Origin: Pseudomonas delhiensis
GTDB taxonomy: Bacteria; Pseudomonadota; Gammaproteobacteria; Pseudomonadales; Pseudomonadaceae
Direction of reading: 5' to 3'
Assembly (NCBI RefSeq): GCF_900187975.1
Contig: NZ_FZPC01000038.1
Span: 1 to 54,416, forward strand
DNA length: 54,416 nucleotides
Position numbers and translations under genes: made by a program. Positions 25,107 to 32,740 of the stretch are shown here, piece after piece (position 1 is the stretch's first letter; every line of letters starts with the position of its first letter). The notes below the pieces were generated by a model. The model did no database searches. It saw only the letters and a program-made list of their open reading frames with translations, and was not told where the DNA came from.

Positions 25107-25181
25107 TGCCATCCTTCAAGCCGCGCGTCGCGCGGGCTGCCCACCCCTCCCCACGAGGCGTGTTCAGCCTCTTTCCCGGAC

Positions 25182-25216
25182 GAGACGGAAAAAGTGCTCA
25201 GGGGGACGTGAAATTG
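25182..25216 (-). promoter_or_regulatory. Possible ECF-sigma promoter of the receptor gene
   Basis: Minus strand has CGTCTC (25187-25182) preceded by a CAATTTC-type AT element (about 25216-25210), resembling promoters used by FecI-type sigma factors before their receptor genes. The spacing is only approximate. Confidence 0.3.
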
Positions 25217-25221
25217 TTTCG

Positions 25222-26196
25222 CTAGCGGGCGGAAACCGTCACCCAGTAGCGGCTCAGGCGCGACACCCGCACCGGCAGCGTCAGCTCCAGGGCGTTGAGC
25301 GCCTGGTCGGTGTCCGCCACCGACAGCGCGCCGGAGACACGCACCCCGGCCACCTCCGGGTCGCAACGCAGCAAGCCGTGGCGATAGCGCCCCAGCTCCG
25401 CCAGCACCTCCACCAGCGGCTGGTCGCGGGCCACCAGCATGCCCTGCTCCCAGAGCGCGGCGCTGTCGTCCACCGCCGCGGTGCGCAGCACGCCGCGGGC
25501 GTCGAACCAGGCCTGCTGGCCGGCGGCCAGGCGCAGCACGGCGCCGGCATGCGGGCGAATCTCCACCTGGTGCGCGAACACCGCCACCTGGCACTGCTCG
25601 CCCAGCTGGCGCACGCTGAAACGCGTGCCCAGCGCCTCGACCACGCCCTGCCGGGCGTCGACCAGGAACGGTCGGCGCGGCGCCACGGGGTCGGCGTGGG
25701 TGGTCACCAGCACCTCGCCATTGCGCAGGCGCAGGCGGCGCGCCGTGGCGTCGAAACGAACGTCCAGCCCCGATGCCGTGTTGAGCACCACCTGGCTGCC
25801 GTCGGCCAGCGTCAGCGCCCTGCGTTCGCCGGTGCCGGTGCTGGCATCGGCCAGCCAGCCGTCCCAGGGGGCGCTGCGCGCCACCAGCCAGCCGGCCGGC
25901 GCGGCCATCAGCAGCGCGCCCAGCAGGCGCAGCGCGCGGCGCCGGCTCAGGCCCTTGAGCCCCTCCAGGCCATGCAGCGCCTGGCGGCCCAGTTCCGTGG
26001 GCACCGCGTCGAAGGTGCCGAACACCCGCTCGGCGCGCGCCCAGGCCTCGCGGTGCGCGTCGCTCTGCCCGCGCCAACGCTCGAAGGCCTGCCACTGCGC
26101 CTCGCCGGGGGCGTCGAAGCGCAGCGTCATGATCCACTCGGCCGCCTCTTCCAGCAGCCTGGCCGCGGGTGCGCCCCGGGCATCCCCGCGGCTCAT
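25222..26196 (-). CDS. FecR-family anti-sigma regulator
   Basis: 324 residues. N-terminal DUF4880-like cytoplasmic domain (AARLLEEAAEWIMTLRFDAPGEAQWQAFERWRGQSDAHREAWARAE, about 8-60), a single membrane helix (LLGALLMAAPAGWLVARS, about 88-108), and a periplasmic FecR domain (ADGSQVVLNTASGLDVRF, VEALGTRFSVRQLG, VFAHQVEIRP, LAAGQQAWF) ending in an STN-like segment. It passes the receptor signal to the sigma factor. The start overlaps the sigma stop as ATGA, showing coupling. Confidence 0.9.
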   Translation of the reverse strand: MSRGDARGAPAARLLEEAAEWIMTLRFDAPGEAQWQAFERWRGQSDAHREAWARAERVFGTFDAVPTELGRQALHGLEGLKGLSRRRALRLLGALLMAAPAGWLVARSAPWDGWLADASTGTGERRALTLADGSQVVLNTASGLDVRFDATARRLRLRNGEVLVTTHADPVAPRRPFLVDARQGVVEALGTRFSVRQLGEQCQVAVFAHQVEIRPHAGAVLRLAAGQQAWFDARGVLRTAAVDDSAALWEQGMLVARDQPLVEVLAELGRYRHGLLRCDPEVAGVRVSGALSVADTDQALNALELTLPVRVSRLSRYWVTVSAR

Positions 26197-26708
26197 GGGT
26201 CGCAGGCCGCCATGCAGGCCACCAGCGCCTTGTGGATGTGCCGGCGCACGGTGATCAGCGCCATGCCGGTGCGCTCGGCGATCTGCCGCAGGGTGAGTTC
26301 GTGGAACTGCGCCAGCAGGAACACCTCCCGCGTCTGGCTCGGCAGCCCGTCCAGCATCGCGTCGATGCGCAGCAGCGACTCGACGATCAGCCAGTGGGTT
26401 TCCGGCGCCGGCACCTGCGCCTCGGGCAGGTGCGCGATGGCCTCGCGGTAGGCGCGCTCCACGTCCTGGCGGCGCCACAGGTCGATGACCAGGCCCTTGG
26501 CCACCTGCACCAGGTAGCGCCGCGAATCGTCCGGCGGCGGCGTGCGCCCGGAGGTGAGGATGCGCAGGTAGGTGTCATGGGCGATGTCCGCCGCATCCGG
26601 GGCATTGCCCAGGCGCTGGCGCAACCAGCCGAACAGCCAGCCGTGATGGTCGCCGTAGAGGCGCTCCAGCGTGGCTGCCGGCGAAGCGTGGGACGAAGCG
26701 GGAAACAT
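26193..26708 (-). CDS. FecI-type ECF sigma factor
   Basis: 171 residues. Region 2 (LERLYGDHHGWLFGWLRQRLGNAPDAADIAHDTYLRIL, about 14-50, with RRYLVQVAKGLVIDLWRRQ) and region 4 (LPSQTREVFLLAQFHELTLRQIAERTGMALITVRRHIHKAL, about 122-162) are clear, with no extra domains. It should direct transcription of the downstream receptor when released by FecR. AAGGAT precedes the ATG. A Fur box lies 36-58 bases upstream, so expression is expected only at low iron. Confidence 0.9.
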   Translation of the reverse strand: MFPASSHASPAATLERLYGDHHGWLFGWLRQRLGNAPDAADIAHDTYLRILTSGRTPPPDDSRRYLVQVAKGLVIDLWRRQDVERAYREAIAHLPEAQVPAPETHWLIVESLLRIDAMLDGLPSQTREVFLLAQFHELTLRQIAERTGMALITVRRHIHKALVACMAACDP

Positions 26709-26743
26709 GCGCGGGCATCCTTGGCGGGACCGCCGGAAAGGCG

Positions 26744-26766
26744 AGAATGAGAAAGCGTCTCATTTT
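26744..26766. promoter_or_regulatory. Fur box upstream of fecI-type gene
   Basis: Inverted repeat AATGAGA (26746-26752) / TCTCATT (26758-26764), matching the Fur consensus arms (AATGATA/TATCATT) with two mismatches, placed in the promoter region of the sigma gene. Confidence 0.65.
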
Positions 26767-27096
26767 ATTTCAACGCGACAGGTTTCCACAATGCGCGGCA
26801 ACGCCCTGCCCCGGCACCGGGCTCAGCCCGGGCTGGCGATGGCCAGGACCAGCTGCATGTCGCTCAGCCCGGAGCGCGGATGCGCCTGCCGGCAGCGGCC
26901 AGGAGCATGGCGATCAGCAATGGGCTTGCGCGTTTCAAGGTGGGGGGTTCCGGCAGCGGGCAACCGCTCCTTTTACCCTGCCCTGGCGTTGGCGGCCATA
27001 GGCGCCCCCGGATTCTCCTGGCCTCACGCTGATCGACAGCACGGGCGCGGGGCGGGCAGGCTTTGATGCCATGTTGCGAAAACGAATGGAGGGTTT

Positions 27097-27357
27097 ATGA
27101 GCAAAGCCGCCACCAGTGTCGCCAGCCAGGTCCGCAAGCTTGCCAAGGCTCACGAGGTCACCGCAGAGCGCGACGAAATGAGCCGCATGGCGATGACCAT
27201 CACCCGTCTGGCCGGCGACGTGGTCGAACTGGACAGCGTTGAGCAGTTGCTCGTCAACCTGAAGAAGAAAGGCATTCTGAGCAAGACGGAAACGCTTGCA
27301 CTCCAGGGGCGCTACCTCCAGGAAAAGAGGTGCTCGAAAAAGAAACTCAGTGCATGA
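27097..27357 (+). CDS. Hypothetical small helical protein (86 aa)
   Basis: The ATG has GGAGGG five bases upstream. The protein is charged and predicted almost fully helical (SQVRKLAKAHEVTAERDEMSRMAMTITRLAGDVVELDSVEQLLVNLKKKGILSKTETLALQGRYLQEKR), with a basic lysine-rich tail (CSKKKLS). No signal peptide or membrane helix. I do not recognise a family. Coding bias here is lower in GC than in the neighbours, hinting at acquisition. It stops directly before a truncated PfpI gene in the same frame. The 388 bases before it hold the Fur box and nothing else I can support. Confidence 0.6.
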   Translation: MSKAATSVASQVRKLAKAHEVTAERDEMSRMAMTITRLAGDVVELDSVEQLLVNLKKKGILSKTETLALQGRYLQEKRCSKKKLSA

Positions 27358-27375
27358 GTTTCGATCCTTAGCCTG

Positions 27376-27609
27376 CTGGTGGCGGGGCGCAGGCTCACCG
27401 GGTTCTCCTGGCGCGAGGAAATCCTCGCCGGCGTGGCGAAGAAGATGCCCTACAACGCCGAAGAGGAAATGAAGCGGCGCGGCGCGCGCTACGAAAAGGC
27501 CCTGCTGCCGTTCGTGCCCAGGGTGGTGGTGGATGGCCGCCTGGTGACCGGCCAGAACCCGCAGTCGGCGAAAGCGACGGCGCTGCGGCTGGCCGAGCTG
27601 CTGCGCTAG
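27376..27609 (+). pseudogene. DJ-1/PfpI amidotransferase-like gene, 5' part lost
   Basis: About 77 residues that match only the C-terminus of type 1 glutamine amidotransferase-domain proteins of the DJ-1/PfpI group: RRLTGFSWREEILAG, KKMPYNAEEEMKRRGARYEKAL, PFVPRVVVDGRLVTGQNPQSAKATALRLAELL. The first ~150 residues, including the nucleophile-elbow Cys, are missing; upstream codons in frame belong to the small hypothetical gene after its stop. No start or ribosome site is credible, so it is a deletion remnant. Confidence 0.7.
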
Positions 27610-27624
27610 GCGGCCGGCGCCGGC

Positions 27625-28524
27625 CTAGCCGCCCGGGCGCACGGCCAGCACGCTGCCCTCGACGTGCTCGATCAGGTGTTCGGTGGTGCTGCCGATCAGC
27701 CGGTCCACGGCCCGGCGGTGGATGCGGCCCATCACGGTCACGTCGATGGCGTTCTGCTCGACGAAGTTGGCGATGCCGCGCACCGCCGTGCCCATCAGGA
27801 AGTGGCGGCGCTCCTCGGGGACGCCGTACCGGTCCGCCAGGGCGAGGAAGGGCTTGTGCAGCGCGCCGCGCATCTCTTCGACCAGGTCGACCCAGGCCAC
27901 GCCGCCCTCGCCGCCATTGGCCATGTAGGCCGGCATGCAGTCGTAGATGAACAGCAGGTGCAGCTCCGCGTTGCATTGCAGGGCCAGGCCATTGGCGGCC
28001 GAGATGACCCTGTCGTTGATGTCGCTGAGCTGGGTCTGCGGGTCGGACGGGTCGACCGCCGCGACTATCCGGCGCGGCAGGGGCTGGCGGATGTCGTTGA
28101 CCAGCAGCAGCGGCGCCGGGCACTCCCGCAGCAGGTGCCAGTCCAGGGGGGTGACGAAGGAACGCTTGAGCGCCGGCTCGTGGCGCACGTCCTTGATCAC
28201 CATGTCCGGCTGCAGCTCGCGGATGTCCTGGAGCATCTCCTCGCGCAGGTTGTCCGCCGCCACCACCGAGGCCGTGACCTCCAGCCCCCGCCCCCGCTGG
28301 GCCGCGCATTCGTTTTCCCAGGCTTGGCGCTGGGCCTGCAGCATGCTTTCGCGTGCCTGCTCCATGACCTTGCGGTCCAGCAGGAAGGTCGCGAAGGGCT
28401 GCACGTAGACGAGCACGTGAAGGGCCGCGTCGCAGGCCGATGCCAGGGCGAGCGCGCGCTGCAGGCCGGGAGAATGATGTTGCTCGGGGTGGGTCACGAA
28501 CAGGAGCTTGCGTAGCTGACTCAT
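27625..28524 (-). CDS. Tandem universal stress protein (UspE-like)
   Basis: 299 residues forming two UspA domains (about 1-145 and 150-299). Features include KLLFVTHPEQHHSPGLQRALALA, a DMVIKDVRHEPALKR stretch at the end of domain 1, and the C-terminal DVTVMGRIHRRAVDRLIGSTTEHLIEHVEGSVLAVRPGG with the ATP-loop-like GxxHRxxxxxxxGSTTE pattern. Proteins of this type help Pseudomonas survive anoxia. An Anr-type box lies 107 bases before the ATG. GAGGTG gives the ribosome site. A second, similar protein is encoded at 32741. Confidence 0.88.
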   Translation of the reverse strand: MSQLRKLLFVTHPEQHHSPGLQRALALASACDAALHVLVYVQPFATFLLDRKVMEQARESMLQAQRQAWENECAAQRGRGLEVTASVVAADNLREEMLQDIRELQPDMVIKDVRHEPALKRSFVTPLDWHLLRECPAPLLLVNDIRQPLPRRIVAAVDPSDPQTQLSDINDRVISAANGLALQCNAELHLLFIYDCMPAYMANGGEGGVAWVDLVEEMRGALHKPFLALADRYGVPEERRHFLMGTAVRGIANFVEQNAIDVTVMGRIHRRAVDRLIGSTTEHLIEHVEGSVLAVRPGG

Positions 28525-28630
28525 ATCGCACCTCGTGATTGTCCGGCCGCGCGCCGGAAGGCAGGGGCAACCGCTTCCGGCTCGATGGAAGCGCCACCAA
28601 CGAGTTTCCGGCGCCCGGCAGGCGCAGGAT

Positions 28631-28644
28631 TTGCGTTGGATCAA
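28631..28644. promoter_or_regulatory. Anr/Fnr box (TTGCG-TTGG-ATCAA)
   Basis: Eight of ten consensus bases of TTGAT-N4-ATCAA, in the gap between the divergent stress-protein gene and phosphoribosyltransferase gene, about 85 bases before the latter's ATG. Confidence 0.55.
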
Positions 28645-28728
28645 ATTCGTCCATCGTCCGACGCGGGATGGTGGATGCCATGGCAGCCCCAGCCCATGGG
28701 CCCTGCCCCACTATTGCCCGGAGGCCCC

Positions 28729-29298
28729 ATGGCGAACCCGAACGATGCGCAACGCCTGACCCTGTACGACGCCCGGGAGCTGGATGCGGTGCTCCTGGAA
28801 ATGGCGCGCAGGGCCGCCCCGCTGCTGCCCCCGGGCGACAGCGCCCTGGTCGGCATCCTGCGGCGTGGCGAACCCCTGGCGCGGCGGCTGCAGGAACACC
28901 TGGTGCAGCACTGCGGGCACGCGCCGCTGCCCGTCCACGCCCTGAAGGTGAAACGCTACGCCGACGACCTGAGCCTGCTGCACCCGGAGACGGCGCTCAC
29001 GGAAAACCCGCAACTGGCCGGCATGGACCTCGGCCACACCACGCTGCTGGTCGTGGACGACGTGCTCTACGAGGGGCACTCGCTACTGCGCGCCTGCGCG
29101 TACCTTGCGCAACTCGGCGCGCGCCACGTCCTGGCCGGCGTGCTGGTCGACCGCTGCGTGAGCCGCCAGCCGGTGCATGCCGACGTGGTGGGGGTGCATC
29201 TGCAGGTGGCGCCGGACGACATCGTCGAATGCAACGTGCCGCCCTACGAGGCGGAGCTGCGCATCGACGTGCTCCGCCATGGCCGGCGCCGCACCTGA
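28729..29298 (+). CDS. PyrR/uracil-type phosphoribosyltransferase
   Basis: 189 residues, type I phosphoribosyltransferase fold. The PRPP-binding motif is LLVVDDVLYEGHSLLRA (about residues 101-117), preceded by LVGILRRGEPLARRLQEHL and followed by RHVLAGVLVDRCVSRQPVHADVVG, as in the PyrR group. It does not adjoin pyrimidine genes; it sits in an Anr-linked stress island, so the role may be base salvage during anoxia or a divergent function. GGAGG is close to the ATG. A second phosphoribosyltransferase lies next to it on the opposite strand, converging within six bases. Confidence 0.8.
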   Translation: MANPNDAQRLTLYDARELDAVLLEMARRAAPLLPPGDSALVGILRRGEPLARRLQEHLVQHCGHAPLPVHALKVKRYADDLSLLHPETALTENPQLAGMDLGHTTLLVVDDVLYEGHSLLRACAYLAQLGARHVLAGVLVDRCVSRQPVHADVVGVHLQVAPDDIVECNVPPYEAELRIDVLRHGRRRT

Positions 29299-29304
29299 CG
29301 GACG

Positions 29305-29976
29305 CTAGGCTCCGCCCGCCTCCCGCTGCCAGGCCCGCTGCAGCAGGTCCACCACCTCGGCGTCGCTGGTCTGGGAGAAGTCCAGGTACCAGCGGCCGAT
29401 GGCGCTGAACGGCTCCGGGGTGAACGGGCAGACCACCTCGTCGACCTCCTCGCGCAGCTCCGCCAGCACCTCCGCCGGCGCCACGGGAACGGCGACGACC
29501 ATGCCCGCGGGCGCCTGGCGGCGTACCGCCCGCACGGCGGACAGCATGGTGGCGCCCGTGGCCAGGCCGTCGTCGACCAATATCACCTGCCGGCCACGCA
29601 GTTGCGGCACGGGCCGCTGCCCGCGGTAGGCGCGCTCGCGCCTGTGCAGCTCGGCGCTTTCCCGGCGCTCCACCGCCTCCAGGGCACGCGCGTCGACGCC
29701 ATATGTCCGCAGCACGTCCTCATTCAGCACCCGCACGCCGCCGCTGGCGATGGCGCCCATGGCCAGTTCCGGGTACGAAGGCACGCCGAGCTTGCGCACG
29801 ATCAGTAGGTCCAGGGCCACATCCAGTTCATTGGCCACCTCATAGCCGACTGGCACGCCACCGCGCGGCAGGGCCAGCACTATCGCCCCGGCGTCGCCCC
29901 GGCGGGCCTGCAGCAGCCGCGCCAGGGCCCGGCCGGCATCGGCGCGGTCGACGAAGGGAAGTCTTGCGTCAGTCAT
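29305..29976 (-). CDS. Phosphoribosyltransferase-domain protein
   Basis: 223 residues with a type I PRTase core: FVDRADAGRALARLL, IVLALPRGGVPVGYEVANELDVALDLLIVRKLGVP, then the PRPP loop VILVDDGLATGATMLSAVRAVR (about 130-151). The C-terminal tail (EVVCPFTPEPFSAIGRWYLDFSQTSDAEVVDLLQRA) is typical of the stand-alone family found with stress proteins; no enzymatic substrate is established. It is one of a pair of PRTases in this island. The ribosome site is weak. The next gene upstream (CBS protein) ends 22 bases before its ATG, so they are likely one transcript. Confidence 0.85.
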   Translation of the reverse strand: MTDARLPFVDRADAGRALARLLQARRGDAGAIVLALPRGGVPVGYEVANELDVALDLLIVRKLGVPSYPELAMGAIASGGVRVLNEDVLRTYGVDARALEAVERRESAELHRRERAYRGQRPVPQLRGRQVILVDDGLATGATMLSAVRAVRRQAPAGMVVAVPVAPAEVLAELREEVDEVVCPFTPEPFSAIGRWYLDFSQTSDAEVVDLLQRAWQREAGGA

Positions 29977-29998
29977 GGCAGCCACCTGCCCGGAGGGC

Positions 29999-30199
29999 CT
30001 AGTCATCCTCTTCGCGCTCGCCCTCTTCGCGCAGGTTCTGGAACCCCACCAGGCGCGAGAGGTCGCGCAGGTTGTCGGCCAGCACGCCGAGCACCAGGTC
30101 GCCGACGTGGTACTGGCTCATCAGCCGGGCGGCGGTCAGGATGGATACGCTGGGCGCCGCGATGACGACGTCGCGGTTGCAGTATTCGCCGATGGCCAT
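29999..30199 (-). CDS. CBS-domain protein with an internal deletion
   Basis: 66 residues. The start MAIGEYCNRDVVIAAPSVS with ILTAARLMSQYHVGDLV is the first half of a two-CBS protein (normally ~140 residues), and the end (LGVLADNLRDLSRLVGFQNLRE) is the normal C-terminal tail. Between HVGDLV and LGVLAD about 75 residues, most of both CBS modules, are missing in frame. AGGAGA precedes the ATG and an Anr box lies 72 bases upstream, so it is probably still expressed. Whether the short protein has a function is unknown; it cannot form a normal nucleotide-binding Bateman module. Confidence 0.7.
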   Translation of the reverse strand: MAIGEYCNRDVVIAAPSVSILTAARLMSQYHVGDLVLGVLADNLRDLSRLVGFQNLREEGEREEDD

Positions 30200-30270
30200 G
30201 GTGCGTCTCCTGTGCGGGCAAGCGGGCATTCGCTTGCCTTGCACCATGGGCGCGGCGCAACGGGCTCACC

Positions 30271-30284
30271 TTGATCTCGATCAG
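30271..30284. promoter_or_regulatory. Anr/Fnr box (TTGAT-CTCG-ATCAG)
   Basis: Nine of ten consensus bases. Its near end is 72 bases before the CBS-protein ATG on the minus strand. Confidence 0.7.
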
Positions 30285-30334
30285 ATTGGCGCCGCCCCCG
30301 GCCCCGCGCCCCGGCCAGCGGATGAACGGCCCGG

Positions 30335-31081
30335 TCAGCGCGCTGCGCCTTCCTGCTGCGCCTCCAGGCCGCTCATCCGGCACAGGCCCTGGCGGTCCAG
30401 CAGGCGCACTTCGCGGCCGTGGCACTCGATCAGGCCGCTCTGGACGAAACGGGTGAACAGGCGGCTGACCGTCTCCATGGTGAGGTCCAGGTAGTTGCCG
30501 ATGTCGCCGCGGCTCATCGGCAGGGTGAAGCGCTCCTGCGACAGGCCGCGCTGGTGGTAGCGGGCCGACAGGCCGAGGAGGAAGCCGGCCAGGCGCTGTT
30601 CGGCGCGCTCGCGGCTGCAGCGGATGTGCGCATGCTCGCCCTGGATGCTCTGGCTGAGGATGTGCAGCAGCTGGTGGCGCAGGCCGGGGATGCGCCCGGA
30701 CAGGTCCTCCAGCTGTTCCAGGCCGATGCTGCACACCATGGAGATTTCCAGCGCCACCGCATAGCCCGGGAAGCGTGGCGAACCGATGGCGTCCAGCCCC
30801 AGCATCTCGCCGGGCAGCACGAAGCCGGTCACCTGCTCGCCGCCGCCGGCATCGAGCAGGTAGCTCTTCAGCGCCCCGGAGCGCACGGCGAACACGTGCT
30901 GCATCGGCTCGTCGGCGCGGAACAGGTACTCGCCCTTCTGCAGCGGGCGGCTGCGCCGGACGATGCGGTCCAGCGCCTCGACTTCGCCGTCGCTGAGGCT
31001 GGCCGGCAGGCACAGGCGGCTCAGCGAGCACGCCTGGCAGTTGACCTGCGGGCGCGGCGTGGAGCGATGAGCGTCGGACAT
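30335..31081 (-). CDS. Crp/Fnr-family oxygen sensor regulator (Anr paralogue)
   Basis: 248 residues. N-terminal cysteines Cys15, Cys18, Cys24 (C-x2-C-x5-C) and Cys117 match the four ligands of the [4Fe-4S] cluster in FNR/Anr. A cyclic-nucleotide-binding-type fold follows (GEYLFRADEPMQHVFAVRSGALKSYLLD), then a helix-turn-helix with SRGDIGNYLDLTMETVSRLFTRF, whose E-SR core residues are those that read TTGAT half-sites. It differs enough from typical Anr that I take it as a second Fnr-type protein. It is the likely or a possible regulator of the surrounding Anr boxes. No box precedes its own gene. Confidence 0.88.
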   Translation of the reverse strand: MSDAHRSTPRPQVNCQACSLSRLCLPASLSDGEVEALDRIVRRSRPLQKGEYLFRADEPMQHVFAVRSGALKSYLLDAGGGEQVTGFVLPGEMLGLDAIGSPRFPGYAVALEISMVCSIGLEQLEDLSGRIPGLRHQLLHILSQSIQGEHAHIRCSRERAEQRLAGFLLGLSARYHQRGLSQERFTLPMSRGDIGNYLDLTMETVSRLFTRFVQSGLIECHGREVRLLDRQGLCRMSGLEAQQEGAAR

Positions 31082-31189
31082 GGCAGCGCCTCCGACAGGA
31101 AGGGGATTTTCCCACTATAGCCGCTTCGCCATGCCGCGCTCCGCCCTTCGACGAAGGGGCGCGCCTGCCGCCAGGCGCGCCCGGGTGCA

Positions 31190-31732
31190 TCAATCGCCGT
31201 TCTTCACCGGGATGACTTTCTCCGGATGGACCGCCTCGGCGCGCTTGGGCAGGTGCACCTGCAGCACGCCCCTGGAGAACTGCGCGTGGACCTTCTCGGG
31301 GTCGACCTCCCGGGGCAGCCGGAATACCCGCTCGAAACTGCCGTAGTGGCGCTCCGACAGGTGGTACTCCTTGCGCTGCTCGTCCTTCTCTTCCTTCTTC
31401 TCGCCCTTGATGACCAGGTTGCCGTTGGCCAGCTTGACCTCGATGTCCTTCTCATCCATGCCGGGCAGCTCGGCGCTGATGCGGTATTCCTCGGCCTGCT
31501 CGCTGACGTCCACCGCGGGCAGGCCGCGGGCGAAGGGCTCGCGCCGCCAGAACGGCTCCACGTCGAAGGCGCTGTGGCCGAAGGGCAGGCGCAGCGGCGC
31601 GCGGCCGAAGTCGTCGAACAGGCTGTCGATCTGCCGTCGCAGGGTGTCGAAGGGCCCGGCAGCGGGGGCTGGCGCCTTGGCGCCCTGGTTGGCGGACGGC
31701 GTGATGGGGACTTGCTTGGCGGGATCGGACAT
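31190..31732 (-). CDS. Hsp20/alpha-crystallin small heat-shock protein
   Basis: 180 residues. A disordered Pro/Ala-rich N-terminus (about 1-30), an FDTLRRQIDSLFDDFG segment, and the alpha-crystallin domain (about 75-170: PAVDVSEQAEEYRISAELPGMDEKDIEVKLANGNLVIKGEKK, then GSFERVFRLPREVDPEKVHAQFSRGVLQVHLPK with the conserved GVLxVxLPK). C-terminal VIPVK resembles the IxI/V oligomerisation motif. Binds unfolded protein. GGAGGAA precedes the ATG and an Anr box is 76 bases upstream, so induction is probably by low oxygen rather than heat. Confidence 0.92.
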   Translation of the reverse strand: MSDPAKQVPITPSANQGAKAPAPAAGPFDTLRRQIDSLFDDFGRAPLRLPFGHSAFDVEPFWRREPFARGLPAVDVSEQAEEYRISAELPGMDEKDIEVKLANGNLVIKGEKKEEKDEQRKEYHLSERHYGSFERVFRLPREVDPEKVHAQFSRGVLQVHLPKRAEAVHPEKVIPVKNGD

Positions 31733-31807
31733 GGGGAATTCCTCCGCAAGATGAAAACGCCTCGGAAATGGGGCGAATCGATTCTGCGACTGCCGCGGGC
31801 GCTGTCC

Positions 31808-31821
31808 TTGATCCCGGTCAA
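31808..31821. promoter_or_regulatory. Anr/Fnr box (TTGAT-CCCG-GTCAA)
   Basis: Nine of ten consensus bases, 76 bases before the Hsp20 ATG on the minus strand. Confidence 0.7.
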
Positions 31822-31852
31822 AACGCCGGCCGGGGCCCCCGCGGCGCAGAAC

Positions 31853-31866
31853 TTGATGGCGGTCAA
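31853..31866. promoter_or_regulatory. Anr/Fnr box (TTGAT-GGCG-GTCAA)
   Basis: Nine of ten consensus bases, 73 bases before the ATG at 31939 on the plus strand; a TAGCCT -10-like element follows at about 31888. Confidence 0.7.
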
Positions 31867-31938
31867 GGCGGCACGGCCCGCGGCGCCTAGCCTGGACCGG
31901 GAAGCCACGCGTCATCGACCTCGGCAAGGGGGCGCGCA

Positions 31939-32652
31939 ATGGAACGGGTAAGGCTACTGGAGGTGCTTTGCGTGCCGGGCACGGGGCAATGCCTGCGCCT
32001 GGCGCTCGAAGATGATGAAGGCGGCGCCGTCATTCCCGGCCAGTATTGCCTGCTGGGCGTCCATGGCGGGGCGCTGCAGCCGTACAGCTACATCAGCCTG
32101 CCGGAGCACTTCGGCCCCTTCATCGTCAGCGCCGGCCATCCCGGCCGGTTCGACGCCGCGGCTGGCTGGCTGGACTACCGGGGCCCGCTGGGCATCGGCT
32201 GGCCCCTGCCCCTGCGCGCCGGCCGGGTGCTGGTACTGGCCAGCGGCGGCGGCCTGCTGTCGGTGGCGGCGGCGATCGACGAACTGGCCTGCTGGATGCC
32301 CGGGCTGCACCTGGACCTGATCGCGGATGCGGCCAGCCTGGCGGGCCTGCCCGAGGAGTGCCGCCGCTGGCTGCACTCCCTGGGCCTGCTCGACGAGAAG
32401 GTCCACGGGGCCTGCCTGCTGGAGCGCCTGCACCGGCAGTTGCTGGAGCCGCTGCCCGACGTGGTGTTCTGCGCCACCGCCGACTTCCTCGGCCGCAGCG
32501 CGGCACAGGCCTGCGTGCGCAGCGGGGTACCGGCAACGCGCATCTGGCTGCGCAGTGAGCGCCTGCTGTCGCCGCCCCCCGGGCAGGCGCCCGCGGAAGG
32601 GCCGGTGGTCCGTTTCGACCGGCTGCCGGCCCCTCTGCGCCACCGTTCTTGA
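31939..32652 (+). CDS. Ferredoxin-reductase-like (PyrK/FNR-fold) protein
   Basis: 237 residues. An N-terminal FAD-type beta barrel (residues 1-95, with VIPGQYCLLGV and the QPYSYISLP segment where RxYS normally binds flavin) and a C-terminal NAD(P)-type half beginning VLVLASGGGLLSVAAAIDEL (about 97-116). The arrangement is that of the electron-transfer subunits PyrK/HydG and ferredoxin-NADP reductases, but the PyrK iron-sulfur tail is absent and the usual GTG(I/L)AP is GGGLLS. Its stop overlaps the Anr box of the next gene. Role in anaerobic electron transfer is inferred from context; no partner is obvious. Confidence 0.65.
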   Translation: MERVRLLEVLCVPGTGQCLRLALEDDEGGAVIPGQYCLLGVHGGALQPYSYISLPEHFGPFIVSAGHPGRFDAAAGWLDYRGPLGIGWPLPLRAGRVLVLASGGGLLSVAAAIDELACWMPGLHLDLIADAASLAGLPEECRRWLHSLGLLDEKVHGACLLERLHRQLLEPLPDVVFCATADFLGRSAAQACVRSGVPATRIWLRSERLLSPPPGQAPAEGPVVRFDRLPAPLRHRS

Positions 32653-32662
32653 TGCGCATCAA
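32649..32662. promoter_or_regulatory. Anr/Fnr box, perfect consensus (TTGAT-GCGC-ATCAA)
   Basis: All ten consensus bases. It overlaps the stop codon of the upstream gene and lies 78 bases before the ATG at 32741. Confidence 0.8.
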
Positions 32663-32740
32663 AGTGCCCCCGCCCACCCCGGCCCAGGCTCACACCACCC
32701 AGCCCGCGCCCGGCGCGCGGGCGCCGCTGCGGAGACTGCC

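Noticed and set aside
26671..27066. Short plus-strand frames between the sigma factor and the 27097 gene
   Set aside because: They overlap the Fur box and sigma promoter and have no ribosome site or recognisable domain.
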